From the NCBI GenBank assembly GCA_002379985.1, contig DFVG01000003.1:1-64000 (forward strand): a stretch of 64,000 bases of DNA, written 5' to 3'. This stretch comes from Flavobacteriaceae bacterium UBA4166. Lineage in GTDB: Bacteria; Bacteroidota; Bacteroidia; Flavobacteriales; Flavobacteriaceae. The translations under genes were made by a program, and so were the position numbers. Below are positions 35,859 through 44,057 of this stretch, one piece after another (position 1 is the stretch's first letter; each line of letters begins with the position of its first letter). Below the pieces are notes generated by a model. The model worked only from the letters and a program-made list of their open reading frames with translations. It ran no database searches and was not told the origin of the DNA.

Positions 35859-36191
35859 TTTTAGATGTTTAAAATTGAACCCAACCTTGCCGAGATTTTC
35901 TCGGAAGGGTGCGAAATCGCATAAAAATGAAGAGGCGTCCCTCCTCGTGTTGAGAAGTTGAGAGCGACGAGTTTGAGAGGTGAATACTTCTCAAAAAACA
36001 ACTAACAAACACATCACTCGAGGATCATGTACCGATATCAGAATACTTGTCTGATACAGGTGTGGTAAATGATTGAGACAAAAGAAGGGCGGCTTGGAAA
36101 CAATGCGTTGAAAGAAGATGGAAAAGGCATCGAAATTTTATGGAAATCATATTTCGATGATGTGTTTTAACTCCGAAGAAAAATAATAGTC
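35859..36191. other. Non-coding spacer with two inverted repeats
   Basis: No convincing gene is present. CCGAGA/TCTCGG (35890-35904) is a 6-bp hairpin. TTGAGAAGT (35950-35958) and ACTTCTCAA (35986-35994) form a perfect 9-bp inverted repeat with a 27-base loop. This spacer must hold divergent promoters for the signalling operon (minus) and the 229-residue protein (plus), but I found no exact TAnnTTTG box on either strand. Confidence 0.5.
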
Positions 36192-36881
36192 ATGCATCAA
36201 AAATTGATTGTACAGTCCTTTGAGGCAGCCGGGCAGAAGCAGGGAGTTTCTAAAAAGTTTAGAAGAGCTCGTGTCTTGTCTGATTATATTGAGGAAGTGA
36301 CTGTCCATTCATACACTGAGCGGAGCTTAGCAGATAAGTACGACGATTCGTTGGCTGGAACTAGGGTAGAATTGCCGGATTTTGTACGAGATGCATTATG
36401 TAATTACTTAGGGTATGAAAGTTTCGAATCGTTTCAAGAAAGTGAGATGTTAAAACCTAAGCCCAATACCAAGACTCTGAAGCGAAGGTCTTGGAAGCTC
36501 GTTTCACTGACACTCTTATTGATAGTCGCAGTAGGAGCGATGCTTTGGCAATATCTCACCAGAGAACGCTGGATGGAATGGAGGGATCCTCGTTATGAGG
36601 AAGTTTCTTTTGATGCTGAAAAGTTGCGAAATGGTTTATTGAAATTATACAAACAAGAACGAATTGAGCATTTTCAACGCGTAGAGCCTAATTGTGATTA
36701 TGAGTTTTTTAATCTGGATGGGAGTCCGAGACTTTTTTACGGAAAGAACCATAAGAAAGAATACGAATGGTTCACACAGTTAGGGGAACATCCTGAAACG
36801 GGAAAACCGTTGAAGGCAATAACAAAATATATGATTGAGAAGTATATCTGTAAGTCGAAAGAAAAGAATAGACAATTCTAA
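36192..36881 (+). CDS. Single-pass membrane protein with conserved N-terminal helical domain
   Basis: This 229-residue protein has a soluble N-terminal domain (about 1-85) with YTERSLADKYDDS and FVRDALCNYLGYESFESF, a pattern I have seen in other flavobacterial membrane proteins of unknown role. One membrane helix follows (SLTLLLIVAVGAMLWQYL, about 102-120), then a C-terminal domain of about 105 residues with CDYEFFNLDGSPRLFY. The topology (N-terminus inside) would suit signal transfer across the membrane. It is divergent from the kinase operon. Function unknown. Confidence 0.75.
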   Translation: MHQKLIVQSFEAAGQKQGVSKKFRRARVLSDYIEEVTVHSYTERSLADKYDDSLAGTRVELPDFVRDALCNYLGYESFESFQESEMLKPKPNTKTLKRRSWKLVSLTLLLIVAVGAMLWQYLTRERWMEWRDPRYEEVSFDAEKLRNGLLKLYKQERIEHFQRVEPNCDYEFFNLDGSPRLFYGKNHKKEYEWFTQLGEHPETGKPLKAITKYMIEKYICKSKEKNRQF

Positions 36882-36898
36882 TAAGAGAATAAAAGTAA

Positions 36899-36928
36899 AA
36901 ACCCGATACAAGAGTATCGGGTTTTTTA
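36899..36928 (+). terminator. Intrinsic terminator
   Basis: AAACCCGATA pairs with TATCGGGTTT around CAAGAG, followed by TTTT. It ends the transcript of the 229-residue membrane protein. The convergent tRNA gene begins just after it. Confidence 0.88.
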
Positions 36929-36931
36929 TTG

Positions 36932-37005
36932 TAGCGTGGGGGAGACTTGAACTCCCGACCTCCGGGTTATGAATCCGACGCTCTAACCACCTGAGCTACC
37001 ACGCC
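36932..37005 (-). tRNA. tRNA-Met (CAU)
   Basis: The minus strand folds as a tRNA of 74 bases including the discriminator A. The acceptor stem is GGCGTGG / CCACGCT, the D arm GCTC...GAGC, the anticodon stem and loop TCGGA-TTCATAA-CCCGG with anticodon CAT, and the T arm GGGAG-TTCAAGT-CTCCC. No CCA is encoded. The sequence fits elongator tRNA-Met; a tRNA-Ile with modified CAU cannot be fully excluded. Confidence 0.93.
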
Positions 37006-37151
37006 TATTTTGCGAGGGCAAAGATAATAACAAATTCAAGTAGAGCAAACATTCCCCTGAAATTTTATCGTTTCTAATTTGTAAAAATTTTGTTGTTTGT
37101 ATCAGGGTTTCCGACGAAATTATATATATTGGGCTTCCAGCTAACAGAACT

Positions 37152-37538
37152 ATGGACGACAAAATTAAATACGAAATGGAGTTCCCTATTCAGGTGTCTC
37201 CATCCTTGCTTTATCAATATATCTCAACCCCTTCTGGCATGAGTGAATGGTATGCCGACAATGTGAATTCTCGAGGTGAATACTTTACTTTTATTTGGGA
37301 GGGAAGTGAAGAACGTGCGCGCTTACTGGGCAAAAAATCCGGGGAACGTATTCGTTTTCGTTGGGAAGATGATGAAGAAACCGACTATTACTTCGAACTG
37401 CGAATTCAAGTAGACGAGATTACCAAGGATGTTTCGCTTATGGTAACCGATTTCGCGGAAGAAGATGAAGTAGAAGAAGGCAAAATGCTTTGGGATAATA
37501 TGATTTCTGATCTAAAACAGATCCTAGGTTCGACCTAA
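37152..37538 (+). CDS. START-like (SRPBCC) domain protein
   Basis: This 128-residue soluble protein has the START/AHSA1-like pattern: KYEMEFPIQVSPSLLYQYI, then TPSGMSEWYADNV, FIWEGSEERARLL, and a C-terminal helix LWDNMISDLKQIL. It forms a hydrophobic cavity in related structures. No ligand is known. It precedes the aminotransferase gene by about 55 bases and is well conserved in flavobacteria, so a housekeeping role is likely. Confidence 0.82.
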   Translation: MDDKIKYEMEFPIQVSPSLLYQYISTPSGMSEWYADNVNSRGEYFTFIWEGSEERARLLGKKSGERIRFRWEDDEETDYYFELRIQVDEITKDVSLMVTDFAEEDEVEEGKMLWDNMISDLKQILGST

Positions 37539-37558
37539 ACACTGCCGTGCAAAATACC

Positions 37559-37566
37559 TATCTTTG
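37559..37566 (+). promoter_or_regulatory. -7 box for the aminotransferase gene
   Basis: TATCTTTG is an exact TAnnTTTG match. A start point near 37570 leaves a leader of about 24 bases to the ATG at 37594. An open frame that begins with TTG inside this box (37564) is therefore unlikely to be the real start. Confidence 0.55.
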
Positions 37567-37593
37567 CGCCATCACTACAAGATGGCTTTTTTT

Positions 37594-38436
37594 ATGATCA
37601 ATCTGAACGGAACCCTCCATACAAATTCGAATGTTTTAGAAGCAGATAATCGCGGACTCGCATATGGGGATGCTGTTTTTGAAACCATTCGTGTTTCTGC
37701 GGGAAAAGTTTTGTTTTGGGAAGATCATTATTTCCGCCTCATGGCGTCAATGCGAATGCTTCGTATGGAAATTCCTATGAAATTCACACCGGAATTCTTA
37801 GAAGAAGAGATATTCAGAACCCTCGCTTCTACCGAAGATACAGCGCCTGCCTACCGTGTTAAAATTCAGGTTTGGCGCAAGTCGGGAGGAACCTATACTC
37901 CAAAGAATAGGGGAGTGGCCTATATGATCAGCTTCCAAGGGCTCAAAACTCCTTTTTATACGTTGAATCAGGAGCCGTATGAGATCGAATTGTTCAAAGA
38001 TCACTACATCCATTCTGGCATGCTTTCTACTTTGAAAACCAATAATAAGATTGTGAATGTGCTAGGGAGTATTTATGCGGAAGAAAACGATTATCAGAAT
38101 TGTTTGTTATTGAACGAGAAGAAAGAAATTGTAGAAGCCCTAAACGGCAATCTTTTTCTGGTAGATGGCTATAAGATTAAAACACCTCCATTGGAATCGG
38201 GGTGTTTGAACGGAATTCTTCGGAAACAGATCTTCGCCATCCTTGCGAAGCTTCCCGATTATATTTTGGAGGAAGCCCCGGTATCGCCTTTTGAATTGCA
38301 AAAAGTAGATGAAATGTTCCTTACCAATACCATTGTAGGCATTCAGCCTATCTCAAAATATAGAAAGAAAGAATATACCTCCAAAGTGGCTAAAGAATTG
38401 ATTGGAAAATTAAATGCAAAAGCGCGTTTCGACTAA
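37594..38436 (+). CDS. Class IV aminotransferase (PabC/IlvE-like)
   Basis: This 280-residue PLP enzyme shows GLAYGDAVFETIRV near the N-terminus, the catalytic lysine region around HSGMLSTLKTNNKIVNVLG, and the C-terminal EMFLTNTIVGIQPI. The length suits 4-amino-4-deoxychorismate lyase as well as branched-chain aminotransferases, and the choice is open. The start could also be the ATG at 37582 (adding MAFF). It overlaps the YqgE gene tail to tail by four bases. Confidence 0.87.
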   Translation: MINLNGTLHTNSNVLEADNRGLAYGDAVFETIRVSAGKVLFWEDHYFRLMASMRMLRMEIPMKFTPEFLEEEIFRTLASTEDTAPAYRVKIQVWRKSGGTYTPKNRGVAYMISFQGLKTPFYTLNQEPYEIELFKDHYIHSGMLSTLKTNNKIVNVLGSIYAEENDYQNCLLLNEKKEIVEALNGNLFLVDGYKIKTPPLESGCLNGILRKQIFAILAKLPDYILEEAPVSPFELQKVDEMFLTNTIVGIQPISKYRKKEYTSKVAKELIGKLNAKARFD

Positions 38437-38993
38437 TTATAGGAAGGATTTTCAGGAGCATTCGACCATAAAAGGTAGTCGCCCCCCAGTTCGATCATCT
38501 GTTCTTTCCAGAAATTGTCAAGATTCTCACCAATAATTCGATGTCGTAATTTGTTCTTGGTGATCACCCAACTGTTCACTTCCAACTCTTGATCAAGCTG
38601 TGCACGATCCCAACCCGAATAGCCTAAAAAGAATTGGATCTGTGAGGCCTTTAATTCGTCTTTTTGAAGTAGTTCTAAGATCGCATTGAAGTCACCTCCC
38701 CAGTAAATTCCTTCCGCAATTTCAATACTATCCGGAATATGTTCAGGAATTCTATGAATGAAATAAAGATTGTCTTGTTCTACGGGACCGCCATTATATA
38801 CTGGCAATTCGCAATTTACTTCGGGAATAAAATCTTTCAGATTATATTTTAAGGGTTTGTTCAAAATAAACCCAACAGAACCTTCTTCATTGTGTTCTGC
38901 TAACAATACAACAGAGCGATTGAACGAAACATCACCTATAATGGAAGGCTCGGCTACTAAAAGTACTCCCTTGTCAGGTTGTAGTGAGATCAT
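38433..38993 (-). CDS. YqgE/AlgH family protein
   Basis: This 186-residue protein of the UPF0301 family shows GVLLVAEPSIIGDVSFNRSV at the start, GFILNKPL, VYNGGPVEQDNLYFIH and FFLGYSGWDRAQLDQEL, all diagnostic. The fold is known but no activity is proven; AlgH was first seen as a regulator of alginate in Pseudomonas. The gene is alone, upstream of nothing on its strand. Confidence 0.93.
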   Translation of the reverse strand: MISLQPDKGVLLVAEPSIIGDVSFNRSVVLLAEHNEEGSVGFILNKPLKYNLKDFIPEVNCELPVYNGGPVEQDNLYFIHRIPEHIPDSIEIAEGIYWGGDFNAILELLQKDELKASQIQFFLGYSGWDRAQLDQELEVNSWVITKNKLRHRIIGENLDNFWKEQMIELGGDYLLWSNAPENPSYN

Positions 38994-39070
38994 AGGCGAT
39001 TAATTTAAAATTAAAGCTAAGTAATATTTCCGAATACACAAAATAATTTGAATTTCACAAGGATCAACAA

Positions 39071-39100
39071 AAAAACCTTACCACAAATGGTAAGGTTTTT
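39071..39100. terminator. Bidirectional intrinsic terminator
   Basis: AAAAACCTTACCA and TGGTAAGGTTTTT form a long perfect stem around CAAA. It lies 22 bases beyond the HU stop codon on the minus strand and is the HU terminator. Confidence 0.9.
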
Positions 39101-39122
39101 AATGTTTTTAAAAGTGTTGTGA

Positions 39123-39395
39123 TTAGTTCACAGCATCTGAAAGATCAGATCCGGCTTTGAACTTCACTACATTCTTAGCAGCGATTTTGATGGTTTTTCC
39201 AGTTTGAGGGTTACGTCCGTCACGAGCAGCTCTTCTAGATACTGACCAAGAACCGAATCCTACTAAAGATACACGGTTTCCTTTTTTCAAGGACTTTTCT
39301 ACATTTCCTAAAAATGACTCTAACGCTTTCTTTGCAGCTGCTTTAGTAATTCCGGCATCTGCCGCCATTGCGTCGATTAAATCTGATTTGTTCAT
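39123..39395 (-). CDS. hup: DNA-binding protein HU
   Basis: This 90-residue HU family protein has NKSDLIDAMAADAGITKAAA, the saddle VSLVGFGSWSVSRRAARDGR and NPQTGKTIKIAAKNVVKFKAG. Dimers bend DNA and organise the nucleoid. The length is normal. It has its own consensus promoter and terminator, so it is monocistronic and probably strongly expressed. Confidence 0.97.
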   Translation of the reverse strand: MNKSDLIDAMAADAGITKAAAKKALESFLGNVEKSLKKGNRVSLVGFGSWSVSRRAARDGRNPQTGKTIKIAAKNVVKFKAGSDLSDAVN

Positions 39396-39444
39396 AGTTA
39401 AATTTTAGATTAAACTGTTGGTTAAACTTCATTAAATTGCCTTA

Positions 39445-39474
39445 CAAATTTAATGGGATTCTCTTATCACGCAA
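39445..39474 (-). promoter_or_regulatory. Promoter of the HU gene
   Basis: On the minus strand, TTG (plus CAA at 39472-39474), a 19-base spacer and TAAATTTG (plus CAAATTTA at 39445-39452) match the Bacteroidota consensus exactly. The leader is about 45 bases. Confidence 0.78.
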
Positions 39475-39577
39475 GGAATGACGCGGGAAATACGGATTTT
39501 TGTTGATAACTTCGGTCGTTTGTTAATAAAGCTGGGCTATTTTAGCTTTTTTTAGCGAATTCAGCAATAACAAGGCT

Positions 39578-40528
39578 TCACAGAACGTAGGCGTCGTTTT
39601 CAAAAGTAAATCCATTTAACAGATCCTGAACCCTCATTTTGCGTTTTCCGGGAAGTTGAAGTTCTTCAATAAAAAGAGTCCCGTCTTTTACGGTTATGTA
39701 TAATGATTTTTTGTCTGAAAAAACCTTCTTTACACTATCCGTTGCATCTCCGGCTACAAATCGCGCTTGGTATATTTTCATCGTCAGGCGCTCCTCATTT
39801 TGATATAGTGTTGTCCACGCAGACGGGTACGGAGAAAGCCCTCTGATAAATGCTTCAATATCCGCACCGGAGCAGGTCCAATCGATTTTTGTGTTCTCTG
39901 TGGTGAGTTTTGGCGCTTTTTGAAGCGGTTCGGCGGGGGCTTGTTCGATCGCAGTTATGGTTCCTTCGGAAATCATCCTCACAGTTTCCAGTACGAGTTG
40001 GGCTCCCAGATCCATTAAACGATCATGAAGGCTTCCGGCGGTCTCTTTTTCTTCTAAAATGACTTCTTCGGAAGCGATAATAGCGCCCGTATCAATTTTC
40101 TCATCAATAAAGAAGGTCGTAACGCCGCTTTTTTTCTCTTTATTTATAACGGCCCAATTGATGGGAGCTGCCCCTCGATATTGCGGTAGGAGGGAAGCGT
40201 GTAAATTGAAAGTGCCTTTTGGTGGCATCGCCCATACCACCTTAGGTAGCATCCGGAAGGCAACGACCACTTGTACATCTGCCTTTAGATTTTCCAACGC
40301 CAATAGAAAACTTTCGTCCTTCAGATTGGTGGGTTGTAATACCGGAATGTTCTGGGAAACAGCATAAGTTTTTACGGCAGACGAACGCAGTTTTCGTCCG
40401 CGTCCTGCCGGGCGATCGGGCGCGGTGATGACGCCAACCACTTTATGTGAGGATGAGACCAATTTTTCTAAACTAGCCACGGCAAATTCGGGTGTGCCCA
40501 TAAAAACAATGCGAAGAGAAGTATTCAC
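39578..40528 (-). CDS. fmt: Methionyl-tRNA formyltransferase
   Basis: This 316-residue enzyme formylates initiator Met-tRNA. It has RIVFMGTPEFAVASLEKL, the folate-binding VGVITAPDRPAGRGRKL, the catalytic block GTFNLHASLLPQYRGAAPIN, and a C-terminal OB-like domain. The start overlaps the recQ stop as ATGA. It is the last of a three-gene run (NTPase, recQ, fmt). Confidence 0.97.
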   Translation of the reverse strand: MNTSLRIVFMGTPEFAVASLEKLVSSSHKVVGVITAPDRPAGRGRKLRSSAVKTYAVSQNIPVLQPTNLKDESFLLALENLKADVQVVVAFRMLPKVVWAMPPKGTFNLHASLLPQYRGAAPINWAVINKEKKSGVTTFFIDEKIDTGAIIASEEVILEEKETAGSLHDRLMDLGAQLVLETVRMISEGTITAIEQAPAEPLQKAPKLTTENTKIDWTCSGADIEAFIRGLSPYPSAWTTLYQNEERLTMKIYQARFVAGDATDSVKKVFSDKKSLYITVKDGTLFIEELQLPGKRKMRVQDLLNGFTFENDAYVL

Positions 40529-42423
40529 GATAAATGATATTGATTTCGAAGGTTAGATTCAATTTTTCGTGCTTCCAACAGCAAGGTAAGCACATGCAAG
40601 ATTTTTGCTTCAGCAAAGGTAAGGTTTTCGGTAATCTCGCGAGAACTTTTAGGACCCTCTTCTAAAAATTCTAAGATGGCTGCTGCAATCATTTTAACTT
40701 CACCATTTCCGGCTCTTGTTTGCTCGCGCGCGCAGACCGAACATATGCCACAGCGTTCTTCTGCATCTTCTCCAAAATACCGAAGCAATTGAACACTGCG
40801 ACAGGTTTTTTCGTTTTCTATATACTGTAAAACGGCTTTCACCTGTGCTATTTTTCTATCCCTGTGAATTTTGACTTCTTTTGATAGTGGATTGATGGTT
40901 TTTTCATCTTCGCGCGGCACCAAGAATGTGATGCTGGCATCGGTAGTGTACAATTCTAATTCAATGATCTCCTGTTGTGCCATCTGCTCTAAGACTTCAA
41001 TGATCACCGCTGTGGATTGCCCTGTTTTCTTAGCGATAAGACCAATATTGATCTTGGTAGGAAGTTCAAAAATACCACTGTACATTCGTAACAGCGTTTT
41101 ACCGATCAACGAGGCTTTTCTATATTCTTTAAAGTAATTAATGGCTTGTTCCGAAGCAACGATAAAACGAACGATGGAAGTCCGTCCAAATTCTTTGGAT
41201 AATTGTAGCACGCCTAAACGATCCAGACTTTGCAATCCGTTATAGGTAAGCATATAGGGAAGTGAATAGGTCTCACAAAAATCATTGAAATCGAAAGGAT
41301 GCGTTGTATGGGCTCCTTCTCCATAGGGAATGCGGAAGTAAGCATTGAGTTTTTTATAAATCTTTTTGAGGTCTTTCGCACCGGGCAAACTGTCAATAAA
41401 CTGCTTTTTCACCAACGATTTATCAAAGTCATTGTACAATAAAATCGCTTCTGAAAAATCTCCGTTGCGCCCGGCTCGTCCGGCTTCTTGAAAGTAACTT
41501 TCCAAGCTTTCCGGAAGTTGTACATGAACTACGTAGCGTACATCCGACTTATCTATGCCCATTCCAAAGGCATTGGTAGCCACGATGATAGGTTTACTAC
41601 CATGTTGCCAGGCTTCCAGACGCTCTTTTTTTTCATGCGTCGGGAGACCGCCGTGATAATAGGTGGTGGTAAATCCAAGTGTATTAAGTTGTTCTGAAAG
41701 TTCTACGGTTTGCTTTCTGCTTCGGGCATAAATGATGGCAGGAGTATCCTTTTTCTGAAGTAATTGTTGTAGTTGATAGCCTTTGTCTTCAGCATAAAAT
41801 ACCTTATACGCCAGATTTCTTCGGAAAAAAGAACCCTTAAAAATAGCCGGATCTTCTAATTGAAGTGAATCTACCGTATCGGCTAAAACCTCTGGTGTTG
41901 CCGTGGCTGTGAGTCCGATGATAGGAACCAACGGATGCAACTCTCGCAGCACCGTAATGTTTCGGTAAGCAGGTCGAAAATCATTTCCCCATTGTGAAAT
42001 ACAATGCGCTTCATCTACAGCGATCAGGCTTATCGAGATCTGTTTTAGTACTTGTTGTATTGCTTCTTGCTGCAACCGTTCAGGAGAAATGTAAAGAAAG
42101 CGATAATTTCCGAAGAGAATATTATCCAACTGCCGATGAAGCTCTTCTCCTTTCAGGCTTCCCGTGATGGCCATTGCTTTTATTTGTCGGTCTTGCAGCT
42201 GGGCAACTTGATCGTTCATAAGCGCGACCAACGGAGAAATTACGACCGCGGTGCCTTCCAAGAGCAATGCGGGAATCTGAAAACAAATAGATTTTCCACC
42301 TCCTGTAGGCAATAGCGCCATGGTGTCGCGACCATGTAGCACCGATTCGATGATCTCTTCCTGAAATGGCCGAAAGCGCGTGTGACCCCAAAACTGTTCT
42401 AAAACCTGAAGCGGTGTTTTCAC
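40525..42423 (-). CDS. recQ: RecQ-family ATP-dependent DNA helicase
   Basis: This 632-residue superfamily 2 helicase has ALLPTGGGKSICFQIP (Walker A), VDEAHCISQWGNDFRPAY (DEAH box and aromatic-rich loop), GLTATATP and QEAGRAGRNGDFSEAI (motif VI). A zinc-binding RQC region has cysteines in CRSVQLLRYFG, then CGICSVC. The C-terminal HRDC domain is not evident. It unwinds recombination intermediates and stalled forks. Confidence 0.93.
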   Translation of the reverse strand: MKTPLQVLEQFWGHTRFRPFQEEIIESVLHGRDTMALLPTGGGKSICFQIPALLLEGTAVVISPLVALMNDQVAQLQDRQIKAMAITGSLKGEELHRQLDNILFGNYRFLYISPERLQQEAIQQVLKQISISLIAVDEAHCISQWGNDFRPAYRNITVLRELHPLVPIIGLTATATPEVLADTVDSLQLEDPAIFKGSFFRRNLAYKVFYAEDKGYQLQQLLQKKDTPAIIYARSRKQTVELSEQLNTLGFTTTYYHGGLPTHEKKERLEAWQHGSKPIIVATNAFGMGIDKSDVRYVVHVQLPESLESYFQEAGRAGRNGDFSEAILLYNDFDKSLVKKQFIDSLPGAKDLKKIYKKLNAYFRIPYGEGAHTTHPFDFNDFCETYSLPYMLTYNGLQSLDRLGVLQLSKEFGRTSIVRFIVASEQAINYFKEYRKASLIGKTLLRMYSGIFELPTKINIGLIAKKTGQSTAVIIEVLEQMAQQEIIELELYTTDASITFLVPREDEKTINPLSKEVKIHRDRKIAQVKAVLQYIENEKTCRSVQLLRYFGEDAEERCGICSVCAREQTRAGNGEVKMIAAAILEFLEEGPKSSREITENLTFAEAKILHVLTLLLEARKIESNLRNQYHLS

Positions 42424-42424
42424 G

Positions 42425-42964
42425 TTATTTGATTAAATGATCTTTTATAAATGCCATCCGCCAAGGAACGGTACCTGTGGGAACTTCAATAGGAGCGTAC
42501 CCGTATCCTTCATAGGCTTTCCGAAGATACTGGAAAATCGCTAATGCTTGATTAAAAGACTCATAGCGTTCGTTATCCTGTTGATAAATAGCTTCCCAAG
42601 GAGGAAGCAAAAACACCTGATCGTAGCGATGTTGCTGGCAGGTTTCATCAAAATAGGCCTCATAGGGAGTATCTAGGTAGTGCATATAAGCAGTTACATC
42701 TGGGAGTCCGCGATCGTAAAAAAGGTGGGAGTCTGTAAAATTTTCGGCTTCTTTAAATTGCGCTAATCGTCCTTCCAATAGCTTACTGCTAAATAACGTA
42801 GGATCTTCCAAGAATAACTGGGTAATGCCTTGTTGCTGTGCTTCGGCAGTGACCTGTCGCGAAATCTCATGAAGTACGGCTTCACCACTTGCCTCCAGTT
42901 GGGTTATGAGCGTGGTTTTTCCTGTACCGGGTCCCCCTGTGATCACAATTCTACGTGTCTTCAA
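42425..42964 (-). CDS. AAA_28-type ATPase/kinase
   Basis: This 179-residue P-loop protein has Walker A (GGPGTGKTTL) and the downstream LFYDRGLPDVTAYMHYL, VFLLPPWEAIYQQDNERYE and a lid-like arginine region. The fold resembles NadR nucleoside kinases and 'AAA_28' proteins. The phosphate acceptor is unknown. It ends one base before the recQ start and begins the recQ-fmt run. Confidence 0.82.
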   Translation of the reverse strand: MKTRRIVITGGPGTGKTTLITQLEASGEAVLHEISRQVTAEAQQQGITQLFLEDPTLFSSKLLEGRLAQFKEAENFTDSHLFYDRGLPDVTAYMHYLDTPYEAYFDETCQQHRYDQVFLLPPWEAIYQQDNERYESFNQALAIFQYLRKAYEGYGYAPIEVPTGTVPWRMAFIKDHLIK

Positions 42965-43016
42965 TAGGATAGTGTTTTAAGCAAAGTTCGTAAATATTTG
43001 GTCATGGTAAAAAGTG

Positions 43017-43024
43017 TATCTTTG
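43017..43024 (+). promoter_or_regulatory. -7 box for the DUF493 gene
   Basis: TATCTTTG matches TAnnTTTG exactly, 30 bases before the ATG at 43054. A TTG at 42998-43000 gives a spacer of 16, shorter than usual. Confidence 0.5.
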
Positions 43025-43053
43025 TAAGGCTGAAAAAGACACCATTAAACGCT

Positions 43054-43344
43054 ATGGAAAACGATAAGAAAACAACAGAATTCTACGACCGACTTCGCAC
43101 GCAACTTTCAGAGGACACAACGTGGCCGTCCCCCTATTTGTATAAATTTATTGTGCCGGCGGAACTCGAAAAAATTGCAGAAATTGAAGCCATTTTCAAT
43201 GGCACAGATGCAGAAATTCAAACCCGTGATTCTTCTAAAGGAAACTATACAAGTGTTTCCATTCGCGTGGAGATGGAATCCCCCGACGCAGTGATTCAGA
43301 AATATTTGGAAGTTTCGAAAGTGGAAGGGGTTATTTCCTTATAA
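43054..43344 (+). CDS. DUF493 (YbeD-like) family protein
   Basis: This 96-residue small soluble protein has the DUF493 pattern: WPSPYLYKFIVPAELEKIAEIE, then YTSVSIRVEMESPDAVIQKY and LEVSKVEGVISL at the end. The fold resembles the ACT/ferredoxin-like regulatory fold, and a role in regulating partner enzymes has been suggested for YbeD, not proven. It precedes the DUF4290 and murA genes on the same strand. Confidence 0.88.
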   Translation: MENDKKTTEFYDRLRTQLSEDTTWPSPYLYKFIVPAELEKIAEIEAIFNGTDAEIQTRDSSKGNYTSVSIRVEMESPDAVIQKYLEVSKVEGVISL

Positions 43345-43404
43345 TTTTAGTATTTTGCAAGCAGCATTACTACATGACGATTAATTTCCTTTAATTATAC
43401 TCTT

Positions 43405-44040
43405 TTGATAGACGAAATAGAATACAATACAGAGCGTCCGCATCTTATTATTCCTGAATACGGCCGCCACATTCAGAAAATGGTAGAGCAAACGGTAGCG
43501 ATGGAGGATCGCGACGCTCGTAACCGAAACGCAAAAAGCATCATCGCGGTGATGGGAAACCTAAATCCGCATTTAAGAGATGTTCCAGATTTCCAACACA
43601 AATTGTGGGATCAGCTATTTATCATGTCCGATTTTAAATTGGATGTTGATGCCCCCTACGAAAAACCTTCTAGAGAAGAACTTTCAGAACGTCCGGAGCC
43701 TTTAGAGTACCCTCAAAATTTCCCTAAGTATCGTTTCTACGGAAATAACATCAAACGCATGATCGATGTGGCGATCAGTTGGGAAGAAGGTGACAAAAAA
43801 GAAGGGTTGATCTTAACGATCGCGAATCATATGAAAAAGTGCTACTTGAATTGGAATAAAGATTCGGTAGAAGATGATGTGATCTTTCAGCACCTGTATG
43901 AACTTTCCGAAGGAAAAATTAATTTAAAAGACGGCGAGGAAGATCTTTCTGACGCTAAGAATCTGATCAGCGGGCATAGCAGTTCTTCTAAAAAACGGTA
44001 TAGCAAAAAGCACAGCAAACGCGGTAGAAAACGTCATTAA
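43405..44040 (+). CDS. DUF4290 domain protein
   Basis: This 211-residue protein has the DUF4290 signature (YNTERPHLIIPEYGRHIQKM, AKSIIAVMGNLNPHLRDV) and a basic, serine-rich tail (SSSKKRYSKKHSKRGRKRH). It is restricted to Bacteroidota, of unknown function, and often stands before murA, as here (17-base gap). The start is TTG at 43405; no ATG is available upstream and the next one would remove the conserved block. Confidence 0.88.
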   Translation: MIDEIEYNTERPHLIIPEYGRHIQKMVEQTVAMEDRDARNRNAKSIIAVMGNLNPHLRDVPDFQHKLWDQLFIMSDFKLDVDAPYEKPSREELSERPEPLEYPQNFPKYRFYGNNIKRMIDVAISWEEGDKKEGLILTIANHMKKCYLNWNKDSVEDDVIFQHLYELSEGKINLKDGEEDLSDAKNLISGHSSSSKKRYSKKHSKRGRKRH

Positions 44041-44057
44041 AAACTTCACCACGACTT

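Noticed and set aside
35683..35961. Plus-strand open frame with a polyglycine run
   Set aside because: It is the complement of the proline codons of the minus-strand lipoprotein gene. The minus-strand reading has a proper lipoprotein signal and correct operon position; the plus-strand one has neither.
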